Positions 1 to 5,066 of a DNA stretch of 5,231 nt are shown here, in pieces. Source of the stretch: an uncultured Oscillospiraceae bacterium. Its GTDB lineage: Bacteria > Bacillota > Clostridia > Oscillospirales > Acutalibacteraceae. Where the stretch lies: positions 1 to 5,231 of the forward strand of contig UQRL01000066.1 in the NCBI GenBank assembly GCA_900543555.1. The letters run 5' to 3'. The notes beneath the pieces were generated by a model, which worked only from the letters and a program-made list of their open reading frames with translations, ran no database searches and had not been told where the DNA came from. Every line of letters starts with the position of its first letter. Position 1 is the stretch's first letter. The position numbers were made by a program, and so were the translations under genes.

Positions 1-13
1 GCTCCACACCTCG

Positions 14-35
14 CAAGTTTTTTGAAAAAAACTTG
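14..35. repeat. AT-rich perfect inverted repeat (10-bp arms)
   Basis: The arms at 14-23 and 26-35 (CAAGTTTTTT and AAAAAACTTG) are perfect reverse complements separated by two bases. The hairpin lies about 115 nt beyond the stop of the leftward glycosyltransferase gene. Its T-runs are inside the stem rather than after it, so it is not a textbook terminator, although the T-runs at 18-23 and, on the minus strand, 25-31 could assist termination. It may belong to a dispersed intergenic repeat; I cannot test this from one copy. Confidence 0.6.
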
Positions 36-151
36 ACTAAAAACTTTTACTTGTCCCTACTTTTCCCAAGCGCGGGCTTTTGGGCTAGCGTCTCTCAGCC
101 AGCTCCGGCGCCTTTAAGCGCCGTGCGCGTCTTGTCCCGCGCGGCCACGCG
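36..151. other. Intergenic tail downstream of the glycosyltransferase, with short hairpins
   Basis: I see no gene here. There are three short inverted repeats: CCCAA (65-69) with TTGGG (80-84); CGGCGC (106-111) with GCGCCG (118-123), loop CTTTAA; and GCGCG (139-143) with CGCGC (148-152), which overlaps the last base of the glycosyltransferase stop codon. None is followed at once by a U-tract on the minus strand, so the 3' end of the leftward transcript cannot be placed confidently. The 106-123 hairpin is the most stable-looking of the three. Confidence 0.5.
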
Positions 152-1168
152 CTAGTTGAAGCCGAATATTTTTTGGCTTAGGCGGTAAACAGCCAAGGTG
201 AAACGCCGGGCCGCCGCGTTCTGGGCCCCCAGCACCCGGCCGAACATCCGGCGGGAAAGCAGAGCATAGTGGCGGGGATAGTCCCGCTCCATGTCCTGCC
301 AAAAGCGGCGCTCCATCTCTAAATGCTCCGGTGTGCCAGAGCGGTATAACAGCACACAGGAAACGGTGGTGACAATCTCCAAATAATTCAGCAAATACCG
401 GCGCAGGCGCTGGTTCTCCACCTGGTCCAGGTCCACCTGCTGGAACATGAGCCAGTTCACCTTCAACTGCTGGTTGATCCGGCGGATCATCACCGCCTCC
501 TGCACGGACTGGTCCTCCCGACCGATGAAGTAGTGGTAGAACACCCGGTCCACATAGTACAGGGTTTTTACCCGGGTCATGGGCACATAGACGAACAGGT
601 TGTCCACATAAAAGGTGTGAAGGGGCAGGTCCAATCCACAGTCCCGCAGCACCTGAGTGCGGTAGATCACCGAATGCATCAGCAGGTAATGCCCCTTGGG
701 AAAATTGCCCACATCCTCCCAATGCAAAACCCGGTCTTTCGGAATGGCATGGGGGTAACGCATCACCTTTTTGTGCCTGGCCCCCGCCTTGTCGTACACA
801 AAATCGCTGACCACCATGTCCACCAGCTGGTTGGTCTGCTTGAAGCGGCGCAGCAGCTTCATCAGGTCCTTAAGGACCTGGGGGTCTACCCAGTCGTCGC
901 TGTCCACCACTTTGAAATAGAGGCCCGCGGCATTCTCCAGGCCCTTCATCACGGCTCCGCCGTGGCCGGCGTTCTCCTGATGGATGGCCCGGACGATGGT
1001 GGGGTATCTCTCCTGGAACTCATCCGCGATGGCGGCGGTGCCGTCCGTAGAGCCGTCATCCACGACCAAAATCTCGATTTCCTCCCCGCCGGGGAGCAGG
1101 GTTTCGATGCAGTGGCGCATATACTCTTGGGAATTGTAACAGGGCACCGTTACAGAAAGCAGTTTCAC
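152..1168 (-). CDS. Family 2 glycosyltransferase (GT-A fold)
   Basis: This is a cytoplasmic inverting glycosyltransferase of 338 residues that transfers a sugar from a nucleotide-sugar donor. The GT2 hallmarks are visible: the first strand SVTVPCYNS at the N-terminus, VVDDGSTDGT (residues 35-44, counted from the GTG start), and the metal-binding DxD-type motif DSDDW at 89-93. Further on are HTFYVDNLFVY (184-194), which probably holds the catalytic acidic residue, and a YHYFIGREDQSV segment typical of this subgroup near 211-222. No membrane span is evident. I chose the GTG start because AAGGAG (minus strand, 1178-1183) lies 9 nt before it and the protein then begins directly at the first beta strand. 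The ATG at 1198 would add ten polar residues and has no ribosome binding site. It lies 45 nt after the sulfotransferase stop, so it is probably co-transcribed. The acceptor is unknown; surface polysaccharide or teichoic-acid-like polymers are plausible. Confidence 0.9.
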   Translation of the reverse strand: MKLLSVTVPCYNSQEYMRHCIETLLPGGEEIEILVVDDGSTDGTAAIADEFQERYPTIVRAIHQENAGHGGAVMKGLENAAGLYFKVVDSDDWVDPQVLKDLMKLLRRFKQTNQLVDMVVSDFVYDKAGARHKKVMRYPHAIPKDRVLHWEDVGNFPKGHYLLMHSVIYRTQVLRDCGLDLPLHTFYVDNLFVYVPMTRVKTLYYVDRVFYHYFIGREDQSVQEAVMIRRINQQLKVNWLMFQQVDLDQVENQRLRRYLLNYLEIVTTVSCVLLYRSGTPEHLEMERRFWQDMERDYPRHYALLSRRMFGRVLGAQNAAARRFTLAVYRLSQKIFGFN

Positions 1169-1177
1169 AGTGGCTCT

Positions 1178-1183
1178 CTCCTT
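1178..1183 (-). promoter_or_regulatory. Ribosome binding site deciding the glycosyltransferase start
   Basis: AAGGAG on the minus strand sits 9 nt upstream of the GTG at 1168. It lies inside the reading frame that would be translated from the ATG at 1198, and that ATG has no purine-rich stretch in front of it (upstream bases read GTTTTGATCTTGT). Confidence 0.75.
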
Positions 1184-1213
1184 TTTGGATTGTGACATAC
1201 AAGATCAAAACTG

Positions 1214-3031
1214 TTACTGCTGGAGAAACCAGTAGCCCTCAAAGTCATCCTTCATCACCCGGTAACCGTTGGCGGTACAAGTATACTTGTATTGACGGAT
1301 GAGGCTGCCCTGCTGGTCGTACTCCTCGAAGCACTGGTGTACGCCGTTGTTAACCGTGTAGCTGTCCCCCCGCCATTGGGCATTAGAGACCAGGCTGGAG
1401 TAGGGCAGGTCGAAGTCGTCCACCAGGGTGAAGGTCCCGGCGTTCTCATCCACCAGGTAGTAATAGACGTGGGAGTCCACCCCGTCCTCCATGTTGGCGG
1501 TGCCCACATCCTCCGGCACTTCCACTTGGAAGTCATCCCGGCTGGACATGGCGTAGTAGTTGTTGTCGTAGACCCGCAGGTAGAGCTGGCCCTCCTCCGG
1601 GGCTTCAAAGCCCAGGGCCTCAACCTCTTCGCTGGACATAAGCTCCACGTCGTGCTGGCCGTACTGGTAGGAGAAATCCCCCTGGGCCTCCAGGCTGTAC
1701 TGGGCAAAGTCCGTGCCCTCCCAGAAATCGGGGTTGCCCACCATCCATACAATTTCGGGTTCTTCCCCCAAAGCGCACTTGATGATGGTGGAGGTCTCTC
1801 GGGAGCTGACGATGATGGAGTTGTCGCTCTCGTCATACTGGAGGGAGTTCAAATGGAGCCAGTCCCATTCCCCCTCGCTCCACAGGCCGAAGGGGTCGGT
1901 GGCCTGCACCGGGCGGGTGATGTCGAAATAGCTTTGGAACACCTGGGTGAAGTCCACAATGTGGGTGACTTCGCCGCTCTCCAGGTCAATTTGGAGCACT
2001 TGGTCCTCCACGGTTTCCCCCTCTAAATCGGTAGCCAAGGCCAGGATGGTGCCCTCGGGACCCCAGTTGATGTCGTGGTGAAGCTCGTATGTACCCAGGT
2101 CGTAAACCTGGGTGACCTGGCCAAAGCGGTTGAGCCGGGCCACTTTGGTGCTTCCCACACAGGTGATGAGGCTGCCGTCATCATCCCACAGGAAGCGGTC
2201 AGAGTGATAGCCCTCCAGCACCATCTCATAGCGCATGACGCCGTCGTTGTCATAGAAGAAGGTGTAGCCGTACTGGCCGCCGATGCCCATGGCGTAGTAC
2301 AGGCCGTTGGAGAGCTCTTGCGCACTGTCGCCGTCCACGGTTTCCAGGGTTACATCGTAGCCAGAGGTGGGTTCAGGCATGTCGATGGTGAAGGAAGCGG
2401 ACTGGGTTTGGGCGCCCTGGCGGTTATAGGCGGTGAGGGTGACGGTGTTCTCCTGCCCGGGCACCAGGCCAATAAGCAGGAACTCCTGCACCCGGCTGAA
2501 GCCATCCTCCCCGGCGTTGTTGGCCCAGGCGGTGTAATCCGGGATGGATTCATCCTCTACCGAGACGGTGTACTGAACCTTGGTGGGGTTGTTGGTGCCA
2601 AAGTACAGGTACAGGCCGTTGGAGCCGGTCCCAAAGGGGTTTAGGATGGCCAGGGGAGATTCCAGGGTGTAATTCCCCTCCTGGGTGAGCTGTAACAGCG
2701 TGTAGGCCAAACGGTCCTGGACTTCCTCATCGTAGTAAGTAAAGCCTTCCTCCTCGTACTCATCCGGGACAATCTGGGTGATCTCAATGCTGGCTTCCAC
2801 AGGGCCGGTGTAAACCGTGACCCGCTGCGAGGCCTCCCGGTCGGCCACATCGCCGGTAGAGATGCTCCAATCCTCCCGGGTGGAAATCTCCGACTGGATA
2901 AAGGAGCTGGCCACGCCCCTGGCGATGAAATAGGCTGCCAGCGCCAGCACGGCCAGGCCCGCGATCACGCAGGAGAGGATAATTACCTTTTTCTTGGTAC
3001 TGTGAGATTTGGAAGAACTGTGAGACTTCAA
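1214..3031 (-). CDS. Membrane-anchored arylsulfate sulfotransferase (ASST family)
   Basis: This is a PAPS-independent arylsulfotransferase of 605 residues that moves sulfate from a phenolic sulfate ester to another phenol through a sulfohistidine intermediate. A basic, Ser-rich N-terminus is followed by one hydrophobic segment (about 16-38) with no convincing cleavage site, so it is probably a signal anchor with the catalytic part outside. Residues about 70-220 resemble the Ig-like N-terminal domain of the family, and about 230-605 form the beta-propeller. Catalytic residues can be assigned by analogy with E. coli AssT (His252, His356, Arg374, His436): H318 or H319 in YELHHDINWG, H393 in WLHLNS, R411 in VSSRE and H460 in YGQHDVEL. 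The 18-residue gap between H393 and R411 equals the E. coli spacing as I remember it. The start is TTG, with AAAGGA 10 nt upstream (3042-3047). It is first in an operon with the glycosyltransferase. The natural substrate is unknown. Confidence 0.9.
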   Translation of the reverse strand: MKSHSSSKSHSTKKKVIILSCVIAGLAVLALAAYFIARGVASSFIQSEISTREDWSISTGDVADREASQRVTVYTGPVEASIEITQIVPDEYEEEGFTYYDEEVQDRLAYTLLQLTQEGNYTLESPLAILNPFGTGSNGLYLYFGTNNPTKVQYTVSVEDESIPDYTAWANNAGEDGFSRVQEFLLIGLVPGQENTVTLTAYNRQGAQTQSASFTIDMPEPTSGYDVTLETVDGDSAQELSNGLYYAMGIGGQYGYTFFYDNDGVMRYEMVLEGYHSDRFLWDDDGSLITCVGSTKVARLNRFGQVTQVYDLGTYELHHDINWGPEGTILALATDLEGETVEDQVLQIDLESGEVTHIVDFTQVFQSYFDITRPVQATDPFGLWSEGEWDWLHLNSLQYDESDNSIIVSSRETSTIIKCALGEEPEIVWMVGNPDFWEGTDFAQYSLEAQGDFSYQYGQHDVELMSSEEVEALGFEAPEEGQLYLRVYDNNYYAMSSRDDFQVEVPEDVGTANMEDGVDSHVYYYLVDENAGTFTLVDDFDLPYSSLVSNAQWRGDSYTVNNGVHQCFEEYDQQGSLIRQYKYTCTANGYRVMKDDFEGYWFLQQ

Positions 3032-3063
3032 GCGGGACCAATCCTTTCATAAATGAAGTGGCA

Positions 3064-3098
3064 CCAAAGGGAACCCGGCACAGCGGGACGCCCTTTGG
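3064..3098 (-). promoter_or_regulatory. Leader hairpin in the sulfotransferase 5' untranslated region
   Basis: The outer arms CCAAAGGG (3064-3071) and CCCTTTGG (3091-3098) are perfect 8-bp complements. An inner stem, CCCG (3074-3077) with CGGG (3084-3087), stacks on them across a small 2x3 internal loop and closes a 6-nt loop. It lies between the predicted transcription start (near 3126) and the ribosome binding site (3042-3047). No U-tract follows, so it is not a simple attenuator; it may stabilise the mRNA or bind a regulator. I recognise no riboswitch class in it. Confidence 0.55.
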
Positions 3099-3132
3099 CC
3101 GTTGGCTAGGCCAGGGATCGCCTATCCTCTTT

Positions 3133-3160
3133 ATTATAGTATTTTCACAGCGCTTGTCCA
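3133..3160 (-). promoter_or_regulatory. Sigma-A promoter of the sulfotransferase-glycosyltransferase operon
   Basis: On the minus strand, TGGACA (3155-3160) matches the -35 consensus at five of six bases, and TATAAT (3133-3138) is a perfect -10, with a 16-nt spacer. An A/T-rich stretch directly upstream (about 3161-3175) could act as an UP element. Transcription would start near 3126, giving a leader of about 95 nt. This suggests good basal expression. Confidence 0.8.
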
Positions 3161-3191
3161 GAAAAAATTTGTAAATTCCCCCACGGGGGAA
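3161..3191 (-). terminator. Probable rho-independent terminator of the CpXC operon
   Basis: The arms TTCCCCC (3176-3182) and GGGGGAA (3185-3191) are perfect complements with a two-base centre. In the leftward transcript the stem is followed by UUUACAAAUUUUUU (3175 down to 3162). On the plus strand a T-rich run (3195-3203) also follows, so it could work both ways. It lies about 160 nt past the CpXC stop and directly upstream of the sulfotransferase -35, where it would separate the two leftward units. The interrupted U-tract and tight loop lower confidence. Confidence 0.5.
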
Positions 3192-3260
3192 ACCTTATTT
3201 TTTATGGCGCGGCTGTCCGCTTTAGTATATCCGATCTGGCTTTCCCCAGGCTAAAGGAAA

Positions 3261-3280
3261 CCGATTCCCCTGGGAATTGG
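3261..3280. repeat. Short inverted repeat between the CpXC gene and the terminator
   Basis: CCGATTCCC (3261-3269) pairs with GGGAATTGG (3272-3280) through nine pairs including one G-T wobble, with a two-base centre. It sits in the 3' untranslated stretch of the CpXC transcript and has no U-tract of its own. I see no gene between 3192 and 3311. Confidence 0.4.
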
Positions 3281-3311
3281 GACGAAATTTACCGAAGTCT
3301 TCCGCCGCAGA

Positions 3312-3341
3312 AGAGGGAGGGCCCACGCGGACCCTCCCTCT
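3312..3341 (-). terminator. Strong GC-rich hairpin just after the CpXC gene
   Basis: Positions 3312-3324 pair with 3329-3341 over 13 bp (one G-U wobble in the minus-strand RNA), closing a 4-nt loop. The hairpin starts 10 nt after the CpXC stop codon. The following minus-strand RNA, UCUGCGG, lacks a real U-tract, so this is better read as a 3' stabilising or weak termination hairpin, with the U-rich hairpin further downstream as the likelier end point. Confidence 0.5.
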
Positions 3342-3351
3342 GCAGTTTCCA

Positions 3352-3981
3352 TCAAATATTCTGGTACTCCTCCAACAGCTGGCGGGCCAGCTTGGCATTG
3401 ACCGTGACAAAGCCCTGGGGGTCCACAAAATCCAGAGAGCGCAGCACCTCTTGGGACTGGCGGTATACCTCCAGCTTAGTGGAATGGTACACAGGCTCTG
3501 GCTTGCGGGGCAGGAAAATGGCAAACTCCATCTCCTCCCCATTGATTCGGCTGAAATAGGCGTGCAGCCGCTCCACCCGGTATGTGCGCTGGATGATTGT
3601 GCACAGGGCGTTCTTCACCAGCTCCACAGCCACGTCATCAAAGCCCGCGTCGAGAATGAGGATCTTCTCCTTCAGCTCTGCCAAATTTTTTACCCGGCGC
3701 TTGGTAAAGGACTGCACCTCTGGGGTGGGTTCCATGGAGGCTGCTTCCCCCCCGGGAGCTACACACACCACATACCCTGCCTCGGGGTCGGTATACAAAA
3801 AGGAATGGGCCATTGCCGCAAAATAGTTGCAGCGGTTGCAGCGCCAATCGAACAGCGTTTCATCCAAAATGCGGCGCTTGAGCTCTGGGTTTTCCTTGGC
3901 GTTGATGCTGGCGTAAAGCCGGTACTTTTGCGGCTCTCCGCACTGGGGGCAGATAATATCCTTGACGATCTCTGTTGACAT
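3352..3981 (-). CDS. CpXC-domain protein (putative zinc-binding)
   Basis: A 209-residue protein with two CxxC motifs near the N-terminus: CPQC at 11-14 and CNRC at 48-51. These should hold one zinc ion in a ribbon, and the layout matches the CpXC family, whose function is not established. The middle and C-terminal parts (about 95-209) look like a mixed helix and strand domain with helical stretches at 97-109 and 116-129 and no membrane span. The ATG is preceded by GGGAGGG (minus strand 3991-3997) with 9-nt spacing. It follows the stop of the upstream helical protein by 20 nt, so the two form an operon. It is probably cytoplasmic. The family assignment rests on the CPxC start, the second CxxC and overall length; the role remains unknown. 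Confidence 0.8.
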   Translation of the reverse strand: MSTEIVKDIICPQCGEPQKYRLYASINAKENPELKRRILDETLFDWRCNRCNYFAAMAHSFLYTDPEAGYVVCVAPGGEAASMEPTPEVQSFTKRRVKNLAELKEKILILDAGFDDVAVELVKNALCTIIQRTYRVERLHAYFSRINGEEMEFAIFLPRKPEPVYHSTKLEVYRQSQEVLRSLDFVDPQGFVTVNAKLARQLLEEYQNI

Positions 3982-4001
3982 TCCCTTGCTCCCTCCCGCG
4001 C

Positions 4002-4496
4002 TCAGCCTTCAAAGGGCAGGTCCGTGCCCTCCTCTGCGGGAGCCTGGGAAGCCTGCTGGGGGGCAGGTCCTTCCGCAGGGGCGCCAGCGTCCGTGGAAGG
4101 CGCGGGCTGCTGAGCAGGGGAAGCCGTCTCGCCAGGTGCGGGGGCCTCCGCAGGGGCAGTGGGGTCCTCATCAAAGACCTGCACATCCTCCAAGGTCACC
4201 TCTTCCCTGGCCTCCTCCTGGCTGCCATAAAACTTTTCCAGCTGGTCCAGGGCACTGTCCAAGGCGCGCTCGATCTGATCCAAAGAAGCGCAGTGCCCCT
4301 CCGTGACAGGGTTCTCCTTGTCGCGCAGGCTGTGATAGTAATAGCGGCCCAAGGCCAGATACTCCTTTTCCGCCGCTTTCTCCTGGCAGCGGATCACCGC
4401 ACGGATGCGGTTGAGCTGGGCTGCCCTGCGGTTCTTTTCTCCCAAATAGCCGGCCGCTTCTCCCACGGCCCTGCCAATGCTCTTCAAAAATTCCAT
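4002..4496 (-). CDS. Small helical protein with Pro/Ala/Glu-rich tail, function unknown
   Basis: A 164-residue protein. Residues 1-95 are predicted to be mostly helical: a short amphipathic start (MEFLKSIGRAVGEAAGYLG), a helix around LNRIRAVIRCQEKAAEKEYLALGRYYYHS (split here as 28-46 and 47-56), then a second helix at 71-90. This pattern of LN..I...I, LG..YY and a closing helix resembles small clostridial proteins that usually end in a zinc ribbon, an impression from memory that I cannot verify. Here residues 110-164 are a disordered tail rich in Ala, Pro, Glu and Gln, with no zinc ribbon. The ATG has AAAGGTGG (minus 4504-4511) 7-8 nt upstream. It is first in the operon with the CpXC gene 20 nt downstream, so the zinc domain might be supplied by that partner (inference). 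No signal peptide or membrane span is seen. Confidence 0.75.
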   Translation of the reverse strand: MEFLKSIGRAVGEAAGYLGEKNRRAAQLNRIRAVIRCQEKAAEKEYLALGRYYYHSLRDKENPVTEGHCASLDQIERALDSALDQLEKFYGSQEEAREEVTLEDVQVFDEDPTAPAEAPAPGETASPAQQPAPSTDAGAPAEGPAPQQASQAPAEEGTDLPFEG

Positions 4497-4631
4497 AACG
4501 ATGCCACCTTTCCGCCTGCGGAGCGCGATTCACGCAAAGGGCCAACCGCCCCCTGCGCAGCCCGCAGCGCTGGTTTGCCGGGGAGGCCCCGCCGCGCCCG
4601 CAGCACAAGCCAAACCCCGCCTGTTGTGCAT
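4497..4631 (-). promoter_or_regulatory. Long GC-rich leader of the helical protein-CpXC operon
   Basis: There is no gene here. If transcription starts near 4625, this is an untranslated leader of about 128 nt. It contains small hairpins such as CGGGG (4579-4583) with CCCCG (4587-4591), and TCCGC (4511-4515) with GCGGA (4518-4522), the latter touching the ribosome binding site. It also contains the octamer palindromes CTGCGCAG and CAGCGCTG near 4553-4572. I recognise no known riboswitch or T-box motif. Confidence 0.45.
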
Positions 4632-4660
4632 ATTATACCCCATCTCTGGGAAAATGACCA
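4632..4660 (-). promoter_or_regulatory. Sigma-A promoter of the helical protein-CpXC operon
   Basis: On the minus strand, TGGTCA (4655-4660, four of six consensus bases) and a perfect TATAAT (4632-4637) are separated by 17 nt. The inverted repeat TGGGAAA (4647-4653) and TTTCCCA (4665-4671) brackets the -35 hexamer, so a repressor or activator could bind there. Confidence 0.75.
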
Positions 4661-4710
4661 GACCTTTCCCAAAATTCTATGGAGGGGCCAGAAAAAGTTC
4701 TGAAAAACGC

Positions 4711-4739
4711 TTGCGCTTTTCCCCTGTTTCTGATACAGT
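4711..4739 (+). promoter_or_regulatory. Extended -10 promoter of the rightward unit
   Basis: TTGCGC (4711-4716) and TACAGT (4734-4739) are 17 nt apart, and a TG at 4731-4732 forms an extended -10, which compensates for the imperfect hexamers. Transcription would begin near 4746. It diverges from the leftward promoter at 4632-4660. Confidence 0.65.
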
Positions 4740-4752
4740 ATGGGGCGCGATA

Positions 4753-4764
4753 GAACAAATGTTC
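4753..4764. promoter_or_regulatory. Putative LexA (SOS) box
   Basis: GAACAAATGTTC is a perfect match to the core GAAC-RNRY-GTTC of the Bacillus/Clostridium LexA (DinR) operator; only the flanking C on each side of the consensus is missing. It lies about +7 to +18 from the predicted start of the rightward unit, where bound LexA would block transcription. The nearest leftward promoter is over 90 bp away, so the rightward unit is the likely target. A site with eight fixed bases is expected about 0.08 times by chance in a window this long. Confidence 0.65.
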
Positions 4765-4847
4765 TGTTTCGATTAAAAAACACAGCGCCTGCCCCTTTGC
4801 CGCAAGGAAGGGAGGCCTGCTGCAGGAGAGGAAAGGAGCGGGATAAG

Positions 4848-5066
4848 ATGGACTTTATGAAGTGGAGCCAGTCCTATTGGGAGGAGGCTGCCCGCGTGCA
4901 GGAACGGATGAACCTGCTGCGCCAGGAGCCAGAGACACAAGACCGCCAGGCTGCCCGCAGCCGCAGAAGGCGGTTGGCCCTGTTGTATGAGATGTACCTG
5001 GAATGCCGCCAAACCGCCCGGCTTTTAGAGCACCGGGCCAAGCAGGAACGGAGGGGGCAGCGGTGA
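4848..5066 (+). CDS. 72-residue Arg-rich helical protein, function unknown, probably SOS-controlled
   Basis: I do not recognise this protein. It is predicted to be almost entirely helical, with one helix at about 2-25 (SQSYWEEAARVQERMNLLR) and a longer one at about 33-68 that contains a run of four arginines at 39-42. It has 17 Arg/Lys and 11 Asp/Glu residues in 72, one cysteine (C53), and no membrane span or signal peptide. The ATG is chosen because AAGGAG (4833-4838) lies 9 nt upstream; the in-frame ATG at 4740 lies within the promoter and upstream of the LexA-like site. Its stop overlaps the start of the next gene, so the two should be translated together. A basic two-helix protein could bind nucleic acid or act as a small partner of the downstream product, but nothing in the sequence proves this. 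Confidence 0.75.
   Translation: MDFMKWSQSYWEEAARVQERMNLLRQEPETQDRQAARSRRRRLALLYEMYLECRQTARLLEHRAKQERRGQR

Noticed and set aside
533..1195. 220-codon plus-strand open frame opposite the glycosyltransferase
   Set aside because: It is antisense to a gene with clear GT2 motifs, its translation is His/Val-rich and without recognisable domains, and it has no convincing start signal; long antisense frames are common in GC-rich DNA.
1292..2026. 244-codon plus-strand open frame opposite the sulfotransferase
   Set aside because: It mirrors the codon pattern of the sulfotransferase and has no motif or ribosome binding site of its own.
2969..2971. Lipobox cysteine (C21) in the sulfotransferase
   Set aside because: The hydrophobic stretch before C21 is only about five residues, continues well beyond it, and Leu at -2 is unusual; a signal anchor explains the segment better.
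2999..3025. Nine-base direct repeat ACTGTGAGA (2999-3007 and 3017-3025)
   Set aside because: It reflects an in-frame six-residue Ser/His/Lys repeat in the cytoplasmic tail of the sulfotransferase; too short to suggest a mobile or regulatory element.
3224..3229. TATACT on the minus strand as an extra -10
   Set aside because: No acceptable -35 lies 16-18 nt upstream, and the promoter at 3133-3160 is far better.
3277..3978. 233-codon plus-strand open frame opposite the CpXC gene
   Set aside because: It covers the opposite strand of the CpXC gene almost exactly and starts before that gene's 3' hairpin; the minus-strand protein has conserved CxxC motifs and a good ribosome binding site.
3975..4703. 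242-codon plus-strand open frame opposite the small helical protein
   Set aside because: It is Arg/Gly-rich low-complexity translation that runs through the leftward promoter, consistent with a chance frame in GC-rich DNA.
4740..4847. N-terminal extension of the 72-residue protein from the ATG at 4740
   Set aside because: That ATG lies at the predicted -10 and upstream of the likely transcription start, and the extension lacks a ribosome binding site.
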